Positions 53,875-63,564 of a stretch of 64,000 bases of DNA are shown in pieces. The stretch's first letter is position 1. Every line of letters begins with the position of its first letter. Below the pieces are notes generated by a model, which was given only the letters and a program-made list of their open reading frames with translations, did not search any database and was not told where the DNA came from. Location of the stretch: contig NZ_LDJM01000027.1 in NCBI RefSeq assembly GCF_001431485.1, positions 1 to 64,000 on the forward strand, in the 5' to 3' direction. This DNA comes from Stenotrophomonas ginsengisoli. GTDB taxonomy: Bacteria > Pseudomonadota > Gammaproteobacteria > Xanthomonadales > Xanthomonadaceae. The translations under genes were made by a program, and so were the position numbers.

Positions 53875-55808
53875 CCAGCGTCCTGCGCGTACTGGCACTG
53901 GCGGTGCTGCTGCTGGGCACCGGCTGCAGCTCGTTGTCGCAACTGGAGCGCGAACGTGCTGCGGGCATTGCGCTGCAGGCCCGTTCGGATCTGCGCGAAT
54001 GCCAGCGCGAGGACAACTGCGCCCTTGATTCACCGCTGCGGGCGCTGGCCGGGCAGGCCTTCGTGCGCTCGCAGCCGGACCGGCCGGTGCACTACGCCAC
54101 CATCCTGGACGAGGGCGAGGCCTCGCTGGTGGCGCGCGTCAACCTGCTGCGCAGCGCCACCCGCTCCATCGACCTGCAGACCTACATCTTCGATACCGAC
54201 GACAGTGCCCGGCTGGTACTGGACGAGCTGCTGGCCGCGGCCCGGCGCGGGGTCAAGGTGCGCGTGCTGATCGACCAGCTCTCGGCGATCACCGACCTGC
54301 AGACCCTGGGTGCCCTGGCCGGTGCCCACCAGAACCTGCAGCTGCGGGTCTACAACCCGACCTTCGGCAAGGCCGATCCCAATTACCTGGACTATGCGGC
54401 CAGCGTGATCTGCTGCTTCCGCCGCTTCAACCAGCGCATGCACAACAAGCTGCTGGTGATTGACCACGCGGTTGGCGTGGTCGGCGGCCGCAATTACCAG
54501 GATGATTATTACGACTGGGATACGGAGTACAACTTCCGCGATCGTGACGTCATCATCAGCGGGCCGGAGGTGCGCGAAATGGCCGCCAACTTCGACGCCT
54601 ACTGGGCGGCGCCGCGCGCGGTGGCGGTGGAAAAGCTCAATGATGTCGGCCGCCTGCTGCTGCGTGAGGGGGTGCCGTCGTTGCCGCCGCTGCCCGGACG
54701 CAACCCGGAGCGGGTGGCACGGGCACAGCGCCTGGCCGATGACCCGGCCTGGGTGCAGGCGCGCTTTGTCGATACCGCGCTGGAGGTGGGGCAGGTCCAT
54801 TACGTGGCCGACCTGCCGGACAAGCACCAAGCCGCAGTGGATGAGCAGCACGCCAGCTTCCGCCTGGACCGGCTGATCAGCAATGCCCGCCAGGATGTGC
54901 TGCTGCAGACCCCGTACCTGGTCATGTCCGACGCGGCCCGCGAACTGTTCGGCCAGCTGCGCCAGCGCGAGCAGAAGGTGCGCGTGCGGGTGTCCACCAA
55001 CAGCCTGGCCGCCACCGACAACCCGATCGTGTATGCGCTGTCCTACAAGTACAAGCGCCGCAACATGCGCGAGCTGGGGATGGAAATCCACGAGTACAAA
55101 CCCTTCCCGCTCGATCCGCCGGTGGCCCCGGTGAACCAGGAGCCGGGCGCGCTGTCCGATACCCTGCCCGGTTGGGTGCTGGCGCCGCAATCGAGCACCC
55201 CCAATGCCCGCGGTGACCTGCGCCGGCGTCAGCCCGGCGGCAGCGAGATCGAGCGTGATGTGCTGCGTACCGAAACCCGGCCCTCGTTCCTGGGCTCCGG
55301 CGCCACCAACCGCCCGCTGCCGGTTACCCGCGACGGTGTGCGCATGGGCCTGCATGCCAAGTCACTGGTGATCGACCGCCGCATCGGTGTGATCGGTACC
55401 CACAACTTCGACCCGCGCAGCGAGAACTACAACACCGAGGCGATGGTGGTGATTGCCGACGAGGCCTTTGCCCAGGCCCTGGCGCGCAGCATCGAGCACG
55501 ACATGCAGCCGGAAAACTCCTGGGTGGTGGCGCCGCGCCAGCGCATGCCGGTGCTGGGCCAGCTCAACTACAGCGTCGGCAAGGCATCCGAAGCCCTGCC
55601 GGTGCTGGATGTGTGGCCCTGGCGCTATGCCACCGTGTTTGAATACCAGCCCTCGGCGCAGTGCGCGCAGCCGCTGTCCAGCCGTGATCCGGGCTTTTAC
55701 GACTGCTACCGCGCGCTGGGTGATTTCCCCGAGGTCAACCTCGGTGGCAAGTGGGTGCTGGTACGCATGCTGACCGCCTTCGGCGCCGGCCTGGTGCCGA
55801 TTCTTTGA
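53871..55808 (+). CDS. Phospholipase D-family lipoprotein
   Basis: Protein of 645 residues with a lipobox (LLLGTGC) and two HKD motifs: HNKLLVID (His191) and HAKSLVIDRRIGVIGTHNFD (His495). It therefore has a complete PLD active site. The architecture matches cardiolipin-synthase-like or PLD lipoproteins of the envelope. Whether it makes cardiolipin or hydrolyses phospholipids is not decided by sequence. Translation starts at GTG 53871 overlapping the YceI stop. Confidence 0.88.
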   Translation: MTSVLRVLALAVLLLGTGCSSLSQLERERAAGIALQARSDLRECQREDNCALDSPLRALAGQAFVRSQPDRPVHYATILDEGEASLVARVNLLRSATRSIDLQTYIFDTDDSARLVLDELLAAARRGVKVRVLIDQLSAITDLQTLGALAGAHQNLQLRVYNPTFGKADPNYLDYAASVICCFRRFNQRMHNKLLVIDHAVGVVGGRNYQDDYYDWDTEYNFRDRDVIISGPEVREMAANFDAYWAAPRAVAVEKLNDVGRLLLREGVPSLPPLPGRNPERVARAQRLADDPAWVQARFVDTALEVGQVHYVADLPDKHQAAVDEQHASFRLDRLISNARQDVLLQTPYLVMSDAARELFGQLRQREQKVRVRVSTNSLAATDNPIVYALSYKYKRRNMRELGMEIHEYKPFPLDPPVAPVNQEPGALSDTLPGWVLAPQSSTPNARGDLRRRQPGGSEIERDVLRTETRPSFLGSGATNRPLPVTRDGVRMGLHAKSLVIDRRIGVIGTHNFDPRSENYNTEAMVVIADEAFAQALARSIEHDMQPENSWVVAPRQRMPVLGQLNYSVGKASEALPVLDVWPWRYATVFEYQPSAQCAQPLSSRDPGFYDCYRALGDFPEVNLGGKWVLVRMLTAFGAGLVPIL

Positions 55809-55843
55809 TTGGTTTTCGACGCTTTTGACGGGAGTTGTTGACG

Positions 55844-56278
55844 ATGGCGAGTGTTTTCCTGGCACCGGTGGATCTGGCCGCAGTCAATGCGCTCAGCCAC
55901 GACAGCCTGATTTCCCATCTCGGGATCGAGTTCACCGCCGCCGGTGAGGACTGGCTGGAAGCGACCATGCCGGTGGATGCGCGTACCCATCAGCCGTATG
56001 GCCTGCTCCACGGCGGCGCCTCGGTGGTGCTGGCCGAGACCCTGGGCAGCACCGCCGGCAACCTGTGCGTGGATCCGGCCAGCTGGATGTGCGTGGGCCT
56101 GGAGATCAATGCCAACCACCTGCGCGGCGAGCGCAGCGGGGTGGTGACCGGCCGCGCCACCGCCGTGCATGTGGGACGCAGCACCCAGGTCTGGGAAATC
56201 AGCATCCGCAATGCCGCCGGCAAGCGTGTCTGTGTGTCGCGCCTGACCCTGGCCGTGGTGCCGATCCAGCAGCGCTGA
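55844..56278 (+). CDS. Hotdog-fold acyl-CoA thioesterase
   Basis: Protein of 144 residues with the PaaI/YdiI-type hotdog signature HQPYGLLHGGASVVLAETLG, including the catalytic HGG motif and Glu. NLCVDPASWMCVGLEINANH and SRLTLAVVP complete the fold. It probably hydrolyses acyl- or aroyl-CoA in the cytoplasm; the YdiI/MenI-type substrate is uncertain because a menaquinone pathway is not expected in this family. ATG 55844 is preceded by GGGAG at 55830. Confidence 0.88.
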   Translation: MASVFLAPVDLAAVNALSHDSLISHLGIEFTAAGEDWLEATMPVDARTHQPYGLLHGGASVVLAETLGSTAGNLCVDPASWMCVGLEINANHLRGERSGVVTGRATAVHVGRSTQVWEISIRNAAGKRVCVSRLTLAVVPIQQR

Positions 56279-56282
56279 GCGC

Positions 56283-58850
56283 TCAGGCACTCAATATCGA
56301 CTGGGCCAGCCGGCGCTGCTTGAGCCATACCGCCAGGGCCTGGGCCTGCAGGGCGCAGGCGTAGTGGAAGCCCTGGGCGGCGGTGAAACCGAACTGGCGC
56401 AGTTTGTCGATCTGCGCGGTGGTGGTGACGCCTTCGGCGACCACCGCCAGCTGCAGTGCCGCACCGATCCGGCACACCGCCTCGGCCAGGGCTTCGGCGA
56501 CCGGGTCGTTGTCCATGTCGGCCACAAAGCTCTGGTCCAGTTTGATTTCCGATACCGGCAGCTCGCGCAGGTAGTTGAAGCTGGAATAGCCGGTGCCGAA
56601 ATCATCCAGTGACAGGCGTACGCCGAGCTGGGCCAAGGTACGCAGGGTGCGCAGGGTATCCGGGTGGCGGTCCAGCAGCACCGCCTCGGTGATTTCCAGC
56701 ACCAGGTCGGCGGCCTGCAGGCCGTGGGTATCGATGCGTTGCTTGACCCGGGTCGGCAGGGCCGGGTCACGGAAGTCGGTCGGTGACAGGTTGACCGACA
56801 CCGCCGGCACGTTCAGGCCCTGCTCGCGCCACTGGCGCAGGTCGCTGCAGGCCTGGTTGATCACCCACATGCCCAGCTCACCGATGACCCCGCATTCCTC
56901 GGCCAGCGGGATGAAGCAGTCCGGGCTGATGCTGCCCAGTTCGGGGTGATCCCAGCGGGCCAGTGCCTCCACGCTGTGCAGCTGGCCATCATGCAGGTTC
57001 ACCTGTGGCTGGTAATGCAGCTGCAGGCTGTTGTCCGGCAGGGCCTGGCGCAGGTGGATCTCCAGTGCCCGCCGTTGCTGCATGGCGTGGTCCATGGCCT
57101 CGCTGTAGAAGCGTGCCTGGGTGGCGCCGGGCAGTTTGCTCTGCATCCGTGCCAGGTCGGCCTGCTGCATCAGGGAGGGGATGGTCTTGGCGTTGTCCGG
57201 GAACAGGCTGATGCCGACGGCGGCGCGCAGGCGCAGTTCGGTCTGGCCCAGGGTCAGCGGGGCCTGCAGACGGTCCAGCAGGGTCTGGCTGATGCTGCGT
57301 GCGTGTTCGGCATCGCAGTGGGCGATGACCAGGGCGAACTCGTCGCCGGACAGGCGCCCGGCAATATCGGCCGCGCCCAGCACCGACTGGATGCGCTGGG
57401 CAATCTCGCGCAGCAGGTTGTCGCCGTTGCCCTGGCCCATGACCTCGTTGATCTGCTTGAAGCGCTCGATGTCCAGCGACATCACCGCCATGCCATGGTC
57501 GTCATGTTCGGCCGCGGCCAGTGCCTGGCCGGCACGGGCAATGAGCTGGCTGCGGTTGGGCAGGCCGGTCAGGTTGTCGTGGTAGGCCAGGTGGTGGATG
57601 CGCTGGCGCGACAGGTCGCGCTCCAGGGCCACCGCGCACAGGTGCACGCAGGTCTGGATCAGGCGCAGATGGCGCGCTTCGGGCTCGCGCGCCTTGCGGT
57701 AATAACAGCCGAAGGTGCCCAGGATGCGGCCATCGCTGGCCTCCACCGGGGTGGACCAGCAGGCGGCCAGACCGTGGCGCAGGGCGTGCTCGGCGATGCC
57801 TTCCCAGTTCGGGTCGGTGGCGATGTTGCTGCTGATCACCGGTTTGCCGCTCCAGGCCGCGGTGCCGCAACAGCCGCAGGCCGGGCCGATCGGCACCCCT
57901 TCCATCAGGGCGATGTAGGCAGGCGGCAGGCTGGGGCCGGCCAGTGGCCGCATCCGCCCTTCGTTGTCGATGCGGATCACCGAGGCCAGGATGTCCGGGG
58001 CGACGCGCTCCAGTTCGGTGCACAGCAGCTGCATCACCTCGTTGGTGGGAACCTCGCGGGCCATCGCCTCCAGGATGCGGTTGAGCAACATCGCATGCAC
58101 GCGCGCTTCGCTGATGTCGGTCATCACCACCACCAGGTGGCTGAGCTGGTTGTTCTCGTCAAACACCGGGTTGGCGTTGATCTCGCACCACACCCCGCTG
58201 CTGCTGTGATGGGTCAGGTAAACCTCGCTGCGCACCGGCTGGCCGGCCAGCAAGGGTTCGAACAATTGCTCGGTGCTGCGCCCGGGCTGGGCGTTGTCGG
58301 CCACCAGCGCGGGCAACGACTGGCCCACCAGCTGGTTGTCGCTGTAGCCGAGCAGATGGCGCAGGCCGCGGTTGGCGTGCAGAATGCGCGCCTGTGCGTC
58401 GGTAATCAGGATCGCCGCGTTGACCTGGTCAAACCCGATGGACAGCAGGTTGCTGCGTGCCTCGGCATTGCGCTGGATCTGGATATCGGTCAGATACACC
58501 GCGCGCAGCGATGTGCCGGGAATTTTGTGCAGCGACAGGCTGACCCAGACGCGGCTGCCGTCGGCACGCTGCAGCTGGATATCGCCGGGATGACGCAGCA
58601 TGGCATCCAGGCGGCTGCGTCCGTGTTTGCCACGCGGTATGAAACGCCGGGAAAGGGTTTCTGGAACCAGTTCGGCCAGTGATTTTCCGATGGCATGGCG
58701 GCGGCGCCATCCACACAGCCGTTCGGCAGTACGGTTGAGCCAGCGCACACGCAACTGGGCATCCAGCAGCACGATGCCCTGATCGGCCTGCTCGGCGGCA
58801 ATGGTTATTGCTTCCGGGTTGTTTTCCAGCCCGGTGTCCAGCAGTTCCAT
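56283..58850 (-). CDS. PAS-PAS-GAF-GGDEF-EAL sensor phosphodiesterase
   Basis: Cyclic-di-GMP enzyme of 855 residues. Domains in order: PAS (about 15-130), PAS (140-255), GAF (260-415), GGDEF (425-590) and EAL (600-850). The GGDEF signature is SGDEF (501-505), one residue off consensus, so cyclase activity is doubtful. The EAL core is intact: EALARW (628-633), DDFGTGYSS, KLDQSFV and VVAEGV. I therefore predict a net phosphodiesterase, architecturally close to DosP. The GAF domain holds a cysteine cluster, GPACGCCGTAAW (323-334). ATG 58850 follows GGGGAG; the longer open frame runs into the opposite gene and is rejected. No membrane segment. Confidence 0.93.
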   Translation of the reverse strand: MELLDTGLENNPEAITIAAEQADQGIVLLDAQLRVRWLNRTAERLCGWRRRHAIGKSLAELVPETLSRRFIPRGKHGRSRLDAMLRHPGDIQLQRADGSRVWVSLSLHKIPGTSLRAVYLTDIQIQRNAEARSNLLSIGFDQVNAAILITDAQARILHANRGLRHLLGYSDNQLVGQSLPALVADNAQPGRSTEQLFEPLLAGQPVRSEVYLTHHSSSGVWCEINANPVFDENNQLSHLVVVMTDISEARVHAMLLNRILEAMAREVPTNEVMQLLCTELERVAPDILASVIRIDNEGRMRPLAGPSLPPAYIALMEGVPIGPACGCCGTAAWSGKPVISSNIATDPNWEGIAEHALRHGLAACWSTPVEASDGRILGTFGCYYRKAREPEARHLRLIQTCVHLCAVALERDLSRQRIHHLAYHDNLTGLPNRSQLIARAGQALAAAEHDDHGMAVMSLDIERFKQINEVMGQGNGDNLLREIAQRIQSVLGAADIAGRLSGDEFALVIAHCDAEHARSISQTLLDRLQAPLTLGQTELRLRAAVGISLFPDNAKTIPSLMQQADLARMQSKLPGATQARFYSEAMDHAMQQRRALEIHLRQALPDNSLQLHYQPQVNLHDGQLHSVEALARWDHPELGSISPDCFIPLAEECGVIGELGMWVINQACSDLRQWREQGLNVPAVSVNLSPTDFRDPALPTRVKQRIDTHGLQAADLVLEITEAVLLDRHPDTLRTLRTLAQLGVRLSLDDFGTGYSSFNYLRELPVSEIKLDQSFVADMDNDPVAEALAEAVCRIGAALQLAVVAEGVTTTAQIDKLRQFGFTAAQGFHYACALQAQALAVWLKQRRLAQSILSA

Positions 58851-58957
58851 CGCAGCTCCCCCCGCATCTGGATGCAATCGCACTGTTTTACTCAACCGCC
58901 CCTGTTTGAACAAGGGGTTGCTGGCGCACACTCTGGCCGATCCGGTATCGTGGCCGG

Positions 58958-59746
58958 ATGAATCCTCGCCCTGTCGCCGCCCCCCGGATGGCGCGTACCT
59001 TTCGTTATCTTTACCGCACTCCGTGGTTGCTGGCGCATCTGTTGCTGGGGCTGCCCCTGGTATTGCTGGCCATGTTGCCGCCGTGGCGCAACTGGCAGGT
59101 CGGCTCACGCCCGCTGGAACACCAGCTGGTGCGGCTGTGGTCGGCCGGGTTGTTGCGGGTATTCGGCTTGCGCGTGCGGGCGCTGGGTTCGCCCTTGCCC
59201 GGCGGGGTATTGCTGGTGGCCAACCACGTCAGCTGGATGGATATCCAGATGATCCACAGCCAGCACATGGTCGGTTTTGTGGCCAAGGCGGAAATTGCCG
59301 GCTGGCCCCTGGTCGGCTGGCTGGCCGCACGCGGGCAGACCATTTTCCACCAGCGTGGTGATACCCAGTCGCTGGGCGGGGTGATGGACGAGATGAGCGC
59401 CCGCCTGCGCCAGCAGCGGCCGGTGGCGGTGTTCCCGGAAGGGCGTACCCGCAACGGCCACGAGGTCGGCCCGTTCCACGCGCGCATCTTCACCTGTGCG
59501 GTGGAGGCCGGGGTGCCGGTGCAGCCGGTGGCCATCCGTTACGGCGAACAGGGCCGGGCGCAGAGTGTCGTGGCCTTCGGCGAGCGCGAAGGTTTCGTGC
59601 CCAATTTCCTGCGTCTGCTCGGTGAGCCGGCGCGGCGGGCCGAAGTGCACTTCCTCGAGCCGATCGCACCCGGTCAGCTGGAAGGACGCCGGCAGATTGC
59701 CGAACTGGCACGCCAGCGGGTAGTGCAGGCAATGGCCGCGGCCTGA
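58958..59746 (+). CDS. 1-Acylglycerol-3-phosphate acyltransferase-like enzyme
   Basis: Membrane-associated acyltransferase of the PlsC type, 262 residues. An N-terminal hydrophobic helix pair is followed by the catalytic NHVSWMD (the HxxxxD motif), FHQRGDTQSLGGVM and VFPEGRTRNG, all required motifs. It transfers an acyl chain to lysophospholipid or a related acceptor; a role in ornithine- or phospholipid synthesis cannot be separated. ATG 58958 is used; ATG 58988 is also possible. It is 3 nt from the next gene. Confidence 0.9.
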   Translation: MNPRPVAAPRMARTFRYLYRTPWLLAHLLLGLPLVLLAMLPPWRNWQVGSRPLEHQLVRLWSAGLLRVFGLRVRALGSPLPGGVLLVANHVSWMDIQMIHSQHMVGFVAKAEIAGWPLVGWLAARGQTIFHQRGDTQSLGGVMDEMSARLRQQRPVAVFPEGRTRNGHEVGPFHARIFTCAVEAGVPVQPVAIRYGEQGRAQSVVAFGEREGFVPNFLRLLGEPARRAEVHFLEPIAPGQLEGRRQIAELARQRVVQAMAAA

Positions 59747-59749
59747 GCC

Positions 59750-60739
59750 ATGCTGCAACCGGCTTACCGCCCGCCCACCTGGCTGCGCAACGGCCACCTG
59801 CAGTCGTTGCTGTCCTCCAGCCGCCTGCGCCAGCGCCGCGGTGCCGGCCTGTTGCAGCAGCTGGGGGCGGACAATCACGAGCTGCTGCTTGATGGTGGCA
59901 ACGGGGTCCGTCTGCAGGGCTGGTACAGCCAGCTGCCCGGGCGCACCCCGCAGGCCCTTGTGGTATTGCTGCACGGCTGGGAGGGCAGTGCCCAGTCCGG
60001 CTACATGCGCATGACCAGTGCAAGGCTGCTGGAAGCCGGGTTTGCGGTGGTGCGGCTGAATTTCCGCGACCACGGCGACACCCTGCACCTCAATCCCGGC
60101 CTGTTCCATTCGGCGCGGCTGGATGAAGTGGTCAATGCCACCGCCGATATCGCCCGGCGTTACCCGCACCTGCCCTTGTCGGCCGCCGGTTTTTCCCTGG
60201 GCGGCAATTTTGCCTTGCGTCTGGCCCGCGCCGCGCCGCAGGCCGGCATTGCCCTGCAACGGGTGGCGGCGGTGTGCCCGGTGCTGGACCCGGCCCGCAC
60301 CATGGACCAGCTCGAACGCGGCAGCGCCCTGTATGCGCGTTACTTCCACCGCAAGTGGACCGGCTCGCTGCGGCGCAAGCGCGCCCTGTTTCCGGAGCTG
60401 ATGGCCGCCTGTGACGAACAGGTGCTGGGCCAGGACCTGCGCAGCCTGACCGCCTGGCTGGCCACCCGCTATGCCGGTTTTGAACGGGTCGAGGATTACT
60501 TCGATGCCTATTCCATTGCCGGCACGCGCATGGCCGGGCTGCAGGTGCCGGTCTCGGTGCTGATGGCCGCCGATGATCCGGTGATCCCGCTGCACAGCTT
60601 CCGTGACTGGGCATTGCCGGCGCATTCGCAGTTGCTGGTCAGCCCCTGGGGTGGCCACTGCGGCTTCATCGAGAACCTGCACGGGGATGGCTGGGCCGAG
60701 CGCTGGGTCTGCGAGCGCTTGCAACAAAAGCCGGATTGA
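59750..60739 (+). CDS. YheT-family alpha/beta hydrolase
   Basis: Alpha/beta-hydrolase of 329 residues. The start AYRPPTWLRNGHLQSLLSS is the characteristic YheT opening. VVLLHGWEGSAQSGYMR and the nucleophile AAGFSLGGNFALRLA follow, and the catalytic His is in SPWGGHCGFIEN. The active site is complete; the natural substrate is unknown. It begins 3 nt after the acyltransferase stop, suggesting co-transcription and perhaps lipid-related work. Confidence 0.9.
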   Translation: MLQPAYRPPTWLRNGHLQSLLSSSRLRQRRGAGLLQQLGADNHELLLDGGNGVRLQGWYSQLPGRTPQALVVLLHGWEGSAQSGYMRMTSARLLEAGFAVVRLNFRDHGDTLHLNPGLFHSARLDEVVNATADIARRYPHLPLSAAGFSLGGNFALRLARAAPQAGIALQRVAAVCPVLDPARTMDQLERGSALYARYFHRKWTGSLRRKRALFPELMAACDEQVLGQDLRSLTAWLATRYAGFERVEDYFDAYSIAGTRMAGLQVPVSVLMAADDPVIPLHSFRDWALPAHSQLLVSPWGGHCGFIENLHGDGWAERWVCERLQQKPD

Positions 60740-60810
60740 AGCGGATCAGCGGCCAAGCAGGAGGGCCAGGGTGGCTACAATGGACAATTGCCCACTGATT
60801 CCTGAACGCC

Positions 60811-62883
60811 ATGCAAGAACAGATCCTCCAGGCCTTCCAGCGCAACGCCAACGACGAAGCCCTCGCCCTGGCACAGCAGTGGGTTGAACAATCCCCGGGC
60901 CAGGCCGCGCCGCTGGGCTGGCTGGCCACCGCGCTGCGTCAGCGCGGTGACATCGATGCCGCGCTGGCCGCACTGGACCAGGCCCTGGCCCTGCAGCCGG
61001 AAGATGCCGGCCTGCACCTGCAGCGCGCCACCCTGTTGCTGACCGGCCGCCAGTTCGAGGCAGCCAGTGAAGCACTGGCGCGTACCACCGAGCTGGACCC
61101 CAACCAGCTGGACGGCTACCTGATCCAGGCCCACATGGCCCTGGCCCAGCGTGATTTCGAGCGCGCCCAGAGCCTGAGCCGGGTGGCCTCGCGCCTGGCC
61201 CCGGAACACCCGCAGCTGCTGGCCATCGACGGCATGATCGCCCTGCAGCAGGGCGAGGCCGACAAGGCCCTGGCCCTGCTCAACCAGGCCGCCGCACAGT
61301 TGCCGGACGATCCGCGCATCCTCTACGGCCTGGGCTTTGCCTTCCTGGCCAAGGACCACCTGGCCTTTGCCGAGCAGACCTTCCGCAAGCTCATTGCCGT
61401 CCAGCCGGACAGCCTGCCGATGATGGCGCTGGTGGCTGACCTGTGCCTGCGCCAGGGCCATGCCGACAACGCGGCAAAGATGCTCGAGCAGATGCTGGCC
61501 ACCGGCAAGGGCAACACCGCCGGGGTACGCCGCCTGGCCGCGATGATCCAGCTGCAGGCCGGTCAGCCGCAGGCCGCGCTTGAACACGCCGTGGCCAGCC
61601 TGCAGGAGGGCGAGATCGACCGCCGCGTGCTGCAGGTGGCACTGATGGCCTGGCAGCAGCTCGGCGCCGATGACCAGGCCCGCCAGGTGCTGGACCAGTT
61701 GCTGGAAACCCATGCCCAGGACCACGGCCTGTGGCTGGCCCGCCTGGCGGTGGAGCAGGTCGGCAGTGAAGCGGCTGCGGCTGTGGCCCAGCGCTGGGTC
61801 GAGGCCATGCCCGAACACGTGCCGGCCTGGGAAGTGCGCATGCGCCTGCATGACATGCTGTCCCAGCCCGAGCAGGCCGAGGCTGTGGCCCGCCGCATCA
61901 TCGAACTGGAACCGGGCCGGGTCAGTGGCGAGCAGCGCGTGGTCGGTGCCCTGCTCGAGCGCAACGAGGCCGATGCTGCCGTTGCCCATGTGCAGGCGAT
62001 GATCGAGCGCGCCGACGAGGCCGCCCGCCCGAACCTGCGCACCTGGTTGGGCGTGGTCCAGGACGGGGCCCAGCGTCCGGCCGATGCCGTGGCCACCTGG
62101 CTGGATATCCGCCAGGCAGAAGCCGGCGAGCGCCTGGCGCTGCCGCCGCAGGCCAAGAGCCCGATGAACTGGCCGGAGATGGCCGAGATCGGCGAAGACA
62201 CCCATGACCGCCCGCTGTTTGTGACCGGCCTGCCCGGCTCCGGCGTGGAGCGGGTGCTCAGCGTGCTCGGTGCCGCCAGCCCGGTGGTGCGCACCGATCG
62301 TTTCGGCGCAACCCCGCCCAATGATCCGTTCCAGCGCTTTGACACCCTGGCCCAGCTGGCCAGCGGCGAGCTGTCGGCCGAAGCACTGGTGCAGCAGTGG
62401 CGCGACGCCCTGCCGGGCCGTGGCATTGCCAACGGCAACATCATCGATTGCCTGCTGTGGTGGGACAACGGCCTGCTCTGGTCGCTGCGCCAGCACCTGC
62501 CGCAGGGCCGTCTGCTGGCCGTGCTGCGTGACCCGCGCGACATGCTGCTGGAATGGTTGGCCTTCGGTGGTTCCTATCCGTTCGCGCTGAACACCATCAC
62601 CGAAGCCACCGGCTGGCTGCAGCGCAGCCTGGAACAGCTGGCCAACCTGCACGACCAGTCGCTGTATCCGGTGGCACTGATGCGCATCGACGGAGTGGAG
62701 AACAATCCGCAGGCCATGGCCCAGTTGCTGGGCCAGGTCTTTGGCACGGCCTTCCCGGTGGTCAATCAGCTGCCGCCGGCGCGTCTGCCGGCCGGCCACT
62801 GGCGCCAGTACCGCGATGTGCTGGGTGCCGCCTTCAACAACCTGACCCCGGTCGCGGTGCGTCTGGGCTATCCCGAAAATTGA
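60811..62883 (+). CDS. TPR-containing sulfotransferase
   Basis: Protein of 690 residues. The first ~440 residues are tetratricopeptide repeats (for example ALAALDQALALQPEDAGLHL). The C-terminal domain (about 465-685) is a P-loop sulfotransferase fold starting with the PAPS phosphate-binding loop FVTGLPGSGVERVLSVLGA, followed by a likely PAPS 3'-phosphate segment (LLAVLRDPRDMLLEWLA). Such fusions occur in Xanthomonads, with unknown acceptors. The transcript likely continues into the PEBP gene 16 nt downstream. Confidence 0.85.
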   Translation: MQEQILQAFQRNANDEALALAQQWVEQSPGQAAPLGWLATALRQRGDIDAALAALDQALALQPEDAGLHLQRATLLLTGRQFEAASEALARTTELDPNQLDGYLIQAHMALAQRDFERAQSLSRVASRLAPEHPQLLAIDGMIALQQGEADKALALLNQAAAQLPDDPRILYGLGFAFLAKDHLAFAEQTFRKLIAVQPDSLPMMALVADLCLRQGHADNAAKMLEQMLATGKGNTAGVRRLAAMIQLQAGQPQAALEHAVASLQEGEIDRRVLQVALMAWQQLGADDQARQVLDQLLETHAQDHGLWLARLAVEQVGSEAAAAVAQRWVEAMPEHVPAWEVRMRLHDMLSQPEQAEAVARRIIELEPGRVSGEQRVVGALLERNEADAAVAHVQAMIERADEAARPNLRTWLGVVQDGAQRPADAVATWLDIRQAEAGERLALPPQAKSPMNWPEMAEIGEDTHDRPLFVTGLPGSGVERVLSVLGAASPVVRTDRFGATPPNDPFQRFDTLAQLASGELSAEALVQQWRDALPGRGIANGNIIDCLLWWDNGLLWSLRQHLPQGRLLAVLRDPRDMLLEWLAFGGSYPFALNTITEATGWLQRSLEQLANLHDQSLYPVALMRIDGVENNPQAMAQLLGQVFGTAFPVVNQLPPARLPAGHWRQYRDVLGAAFNNLTPVAVRLGYPEN

Positions 62884-62899
62884 TCACAGGAGTGCAGTG

Positions 62900-63508
62900 A
62901 TGCGACTGACCAGTACCAGTTTCGACAATGGCCAGCCGCTGCCGGTAGCCCTGGCTGCCGGCAAGGCCGATGGTTTTTCCGCCAACCGCAACCCGCAGCT
63001 GGGTTGGGAACAGGTGCCCGCAGGTACGGCTTCCTTCGTGCTGCTGTGTGTGGATCCGGATGTACCCACGGTGGCGGAAATGGTCGGTGCCGAAGGCGTC
63101 ACCATCCCGCAGGAGCAGCCGCGCTGTGATTTCAGCCACTGGGTGATGGTGGACATCGCCGCCGATGTCCGCCAGATCGCCGAAGGGGCCTGCTCCGATG
63201 GTTTTGTGGTCGGTGGCAAGCAGGCACCGGCCGGCCCGGCCGGTGCACGCCAGGGCATCAACGACTACACCGGTTGGTTTGCCGGGCACGCACAGATGGC
63301 CGGTACCTACCGTGGTTATGACGGTGCCTGGCCGCCGGCCAACGACGCGCGCCTGCACCGCTATTTCTTCCGCCTGTTCGCGCTGGATGTGGCACGCCTG
63401 CCGGTGGAGGGTGACTTCACCGCCGCCCAGGTGCATGCGGCCATGCAGGGGCATGTGCTGGCCGAGGCGGCCATCCACGCCACCTACAGCCTCAACCCGG
63501 CGCTGTAA
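62900..63508 (+). CDS. PEBP (YbhB/YbcL)-family protein
   Basis: Phosphatidylethanolamine-binding-protein-like protein of 202 residues. The family core is FSANRNPQLGWEQVPAGTAS, DPDVPTV and FSHWVMVDIAADVRQIAEG, followed by GRYFFRLFALD-like sequence (RLHRYFFRLFALD). No signal peptide is visible, so it is probably cytoplasmic. Function of bacterial members is unsettled. The start is ATG 62900 with GGAG at 62889. Confidence 0.87.
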   Translation: MRLTSTSFDNGQPLPVALAAGKADGFSANRNPQLGWEQVPAGTASFVLLCVDPDVPTVAEMVGAEGVTIPQEQPRCDFSHWVMVDIAADVRQIAEGACSDGFVVGGKQAPAGPAGARQGINDYTGWFAGHAQMAGTYRGYDGAWPPANDARLHRYFFRLFALDVARLPVEGDFTAAQVHAAMQGHVLAEAAIHATYSLNPAL

Positions 63509-63515
63509 GCGGGGC

Positions 63516-63550
63516 AAAAAAAACCGCCGGTGCAGACCGGCGGTTTTTTT
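63516..63550. terminator. Bidirectional terminator after the PEBP gene
   Basis: The stem ACCGCCGG/CCGGCGGT with a 6-nt loop is flanked by eight A on one side and seven T on the other. It serves both the PEBP gene and the convergent DUF4377 gene. Confidence 0.9.
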
Positions 63551-63564
63551 ATTGGCCGCTGTAC

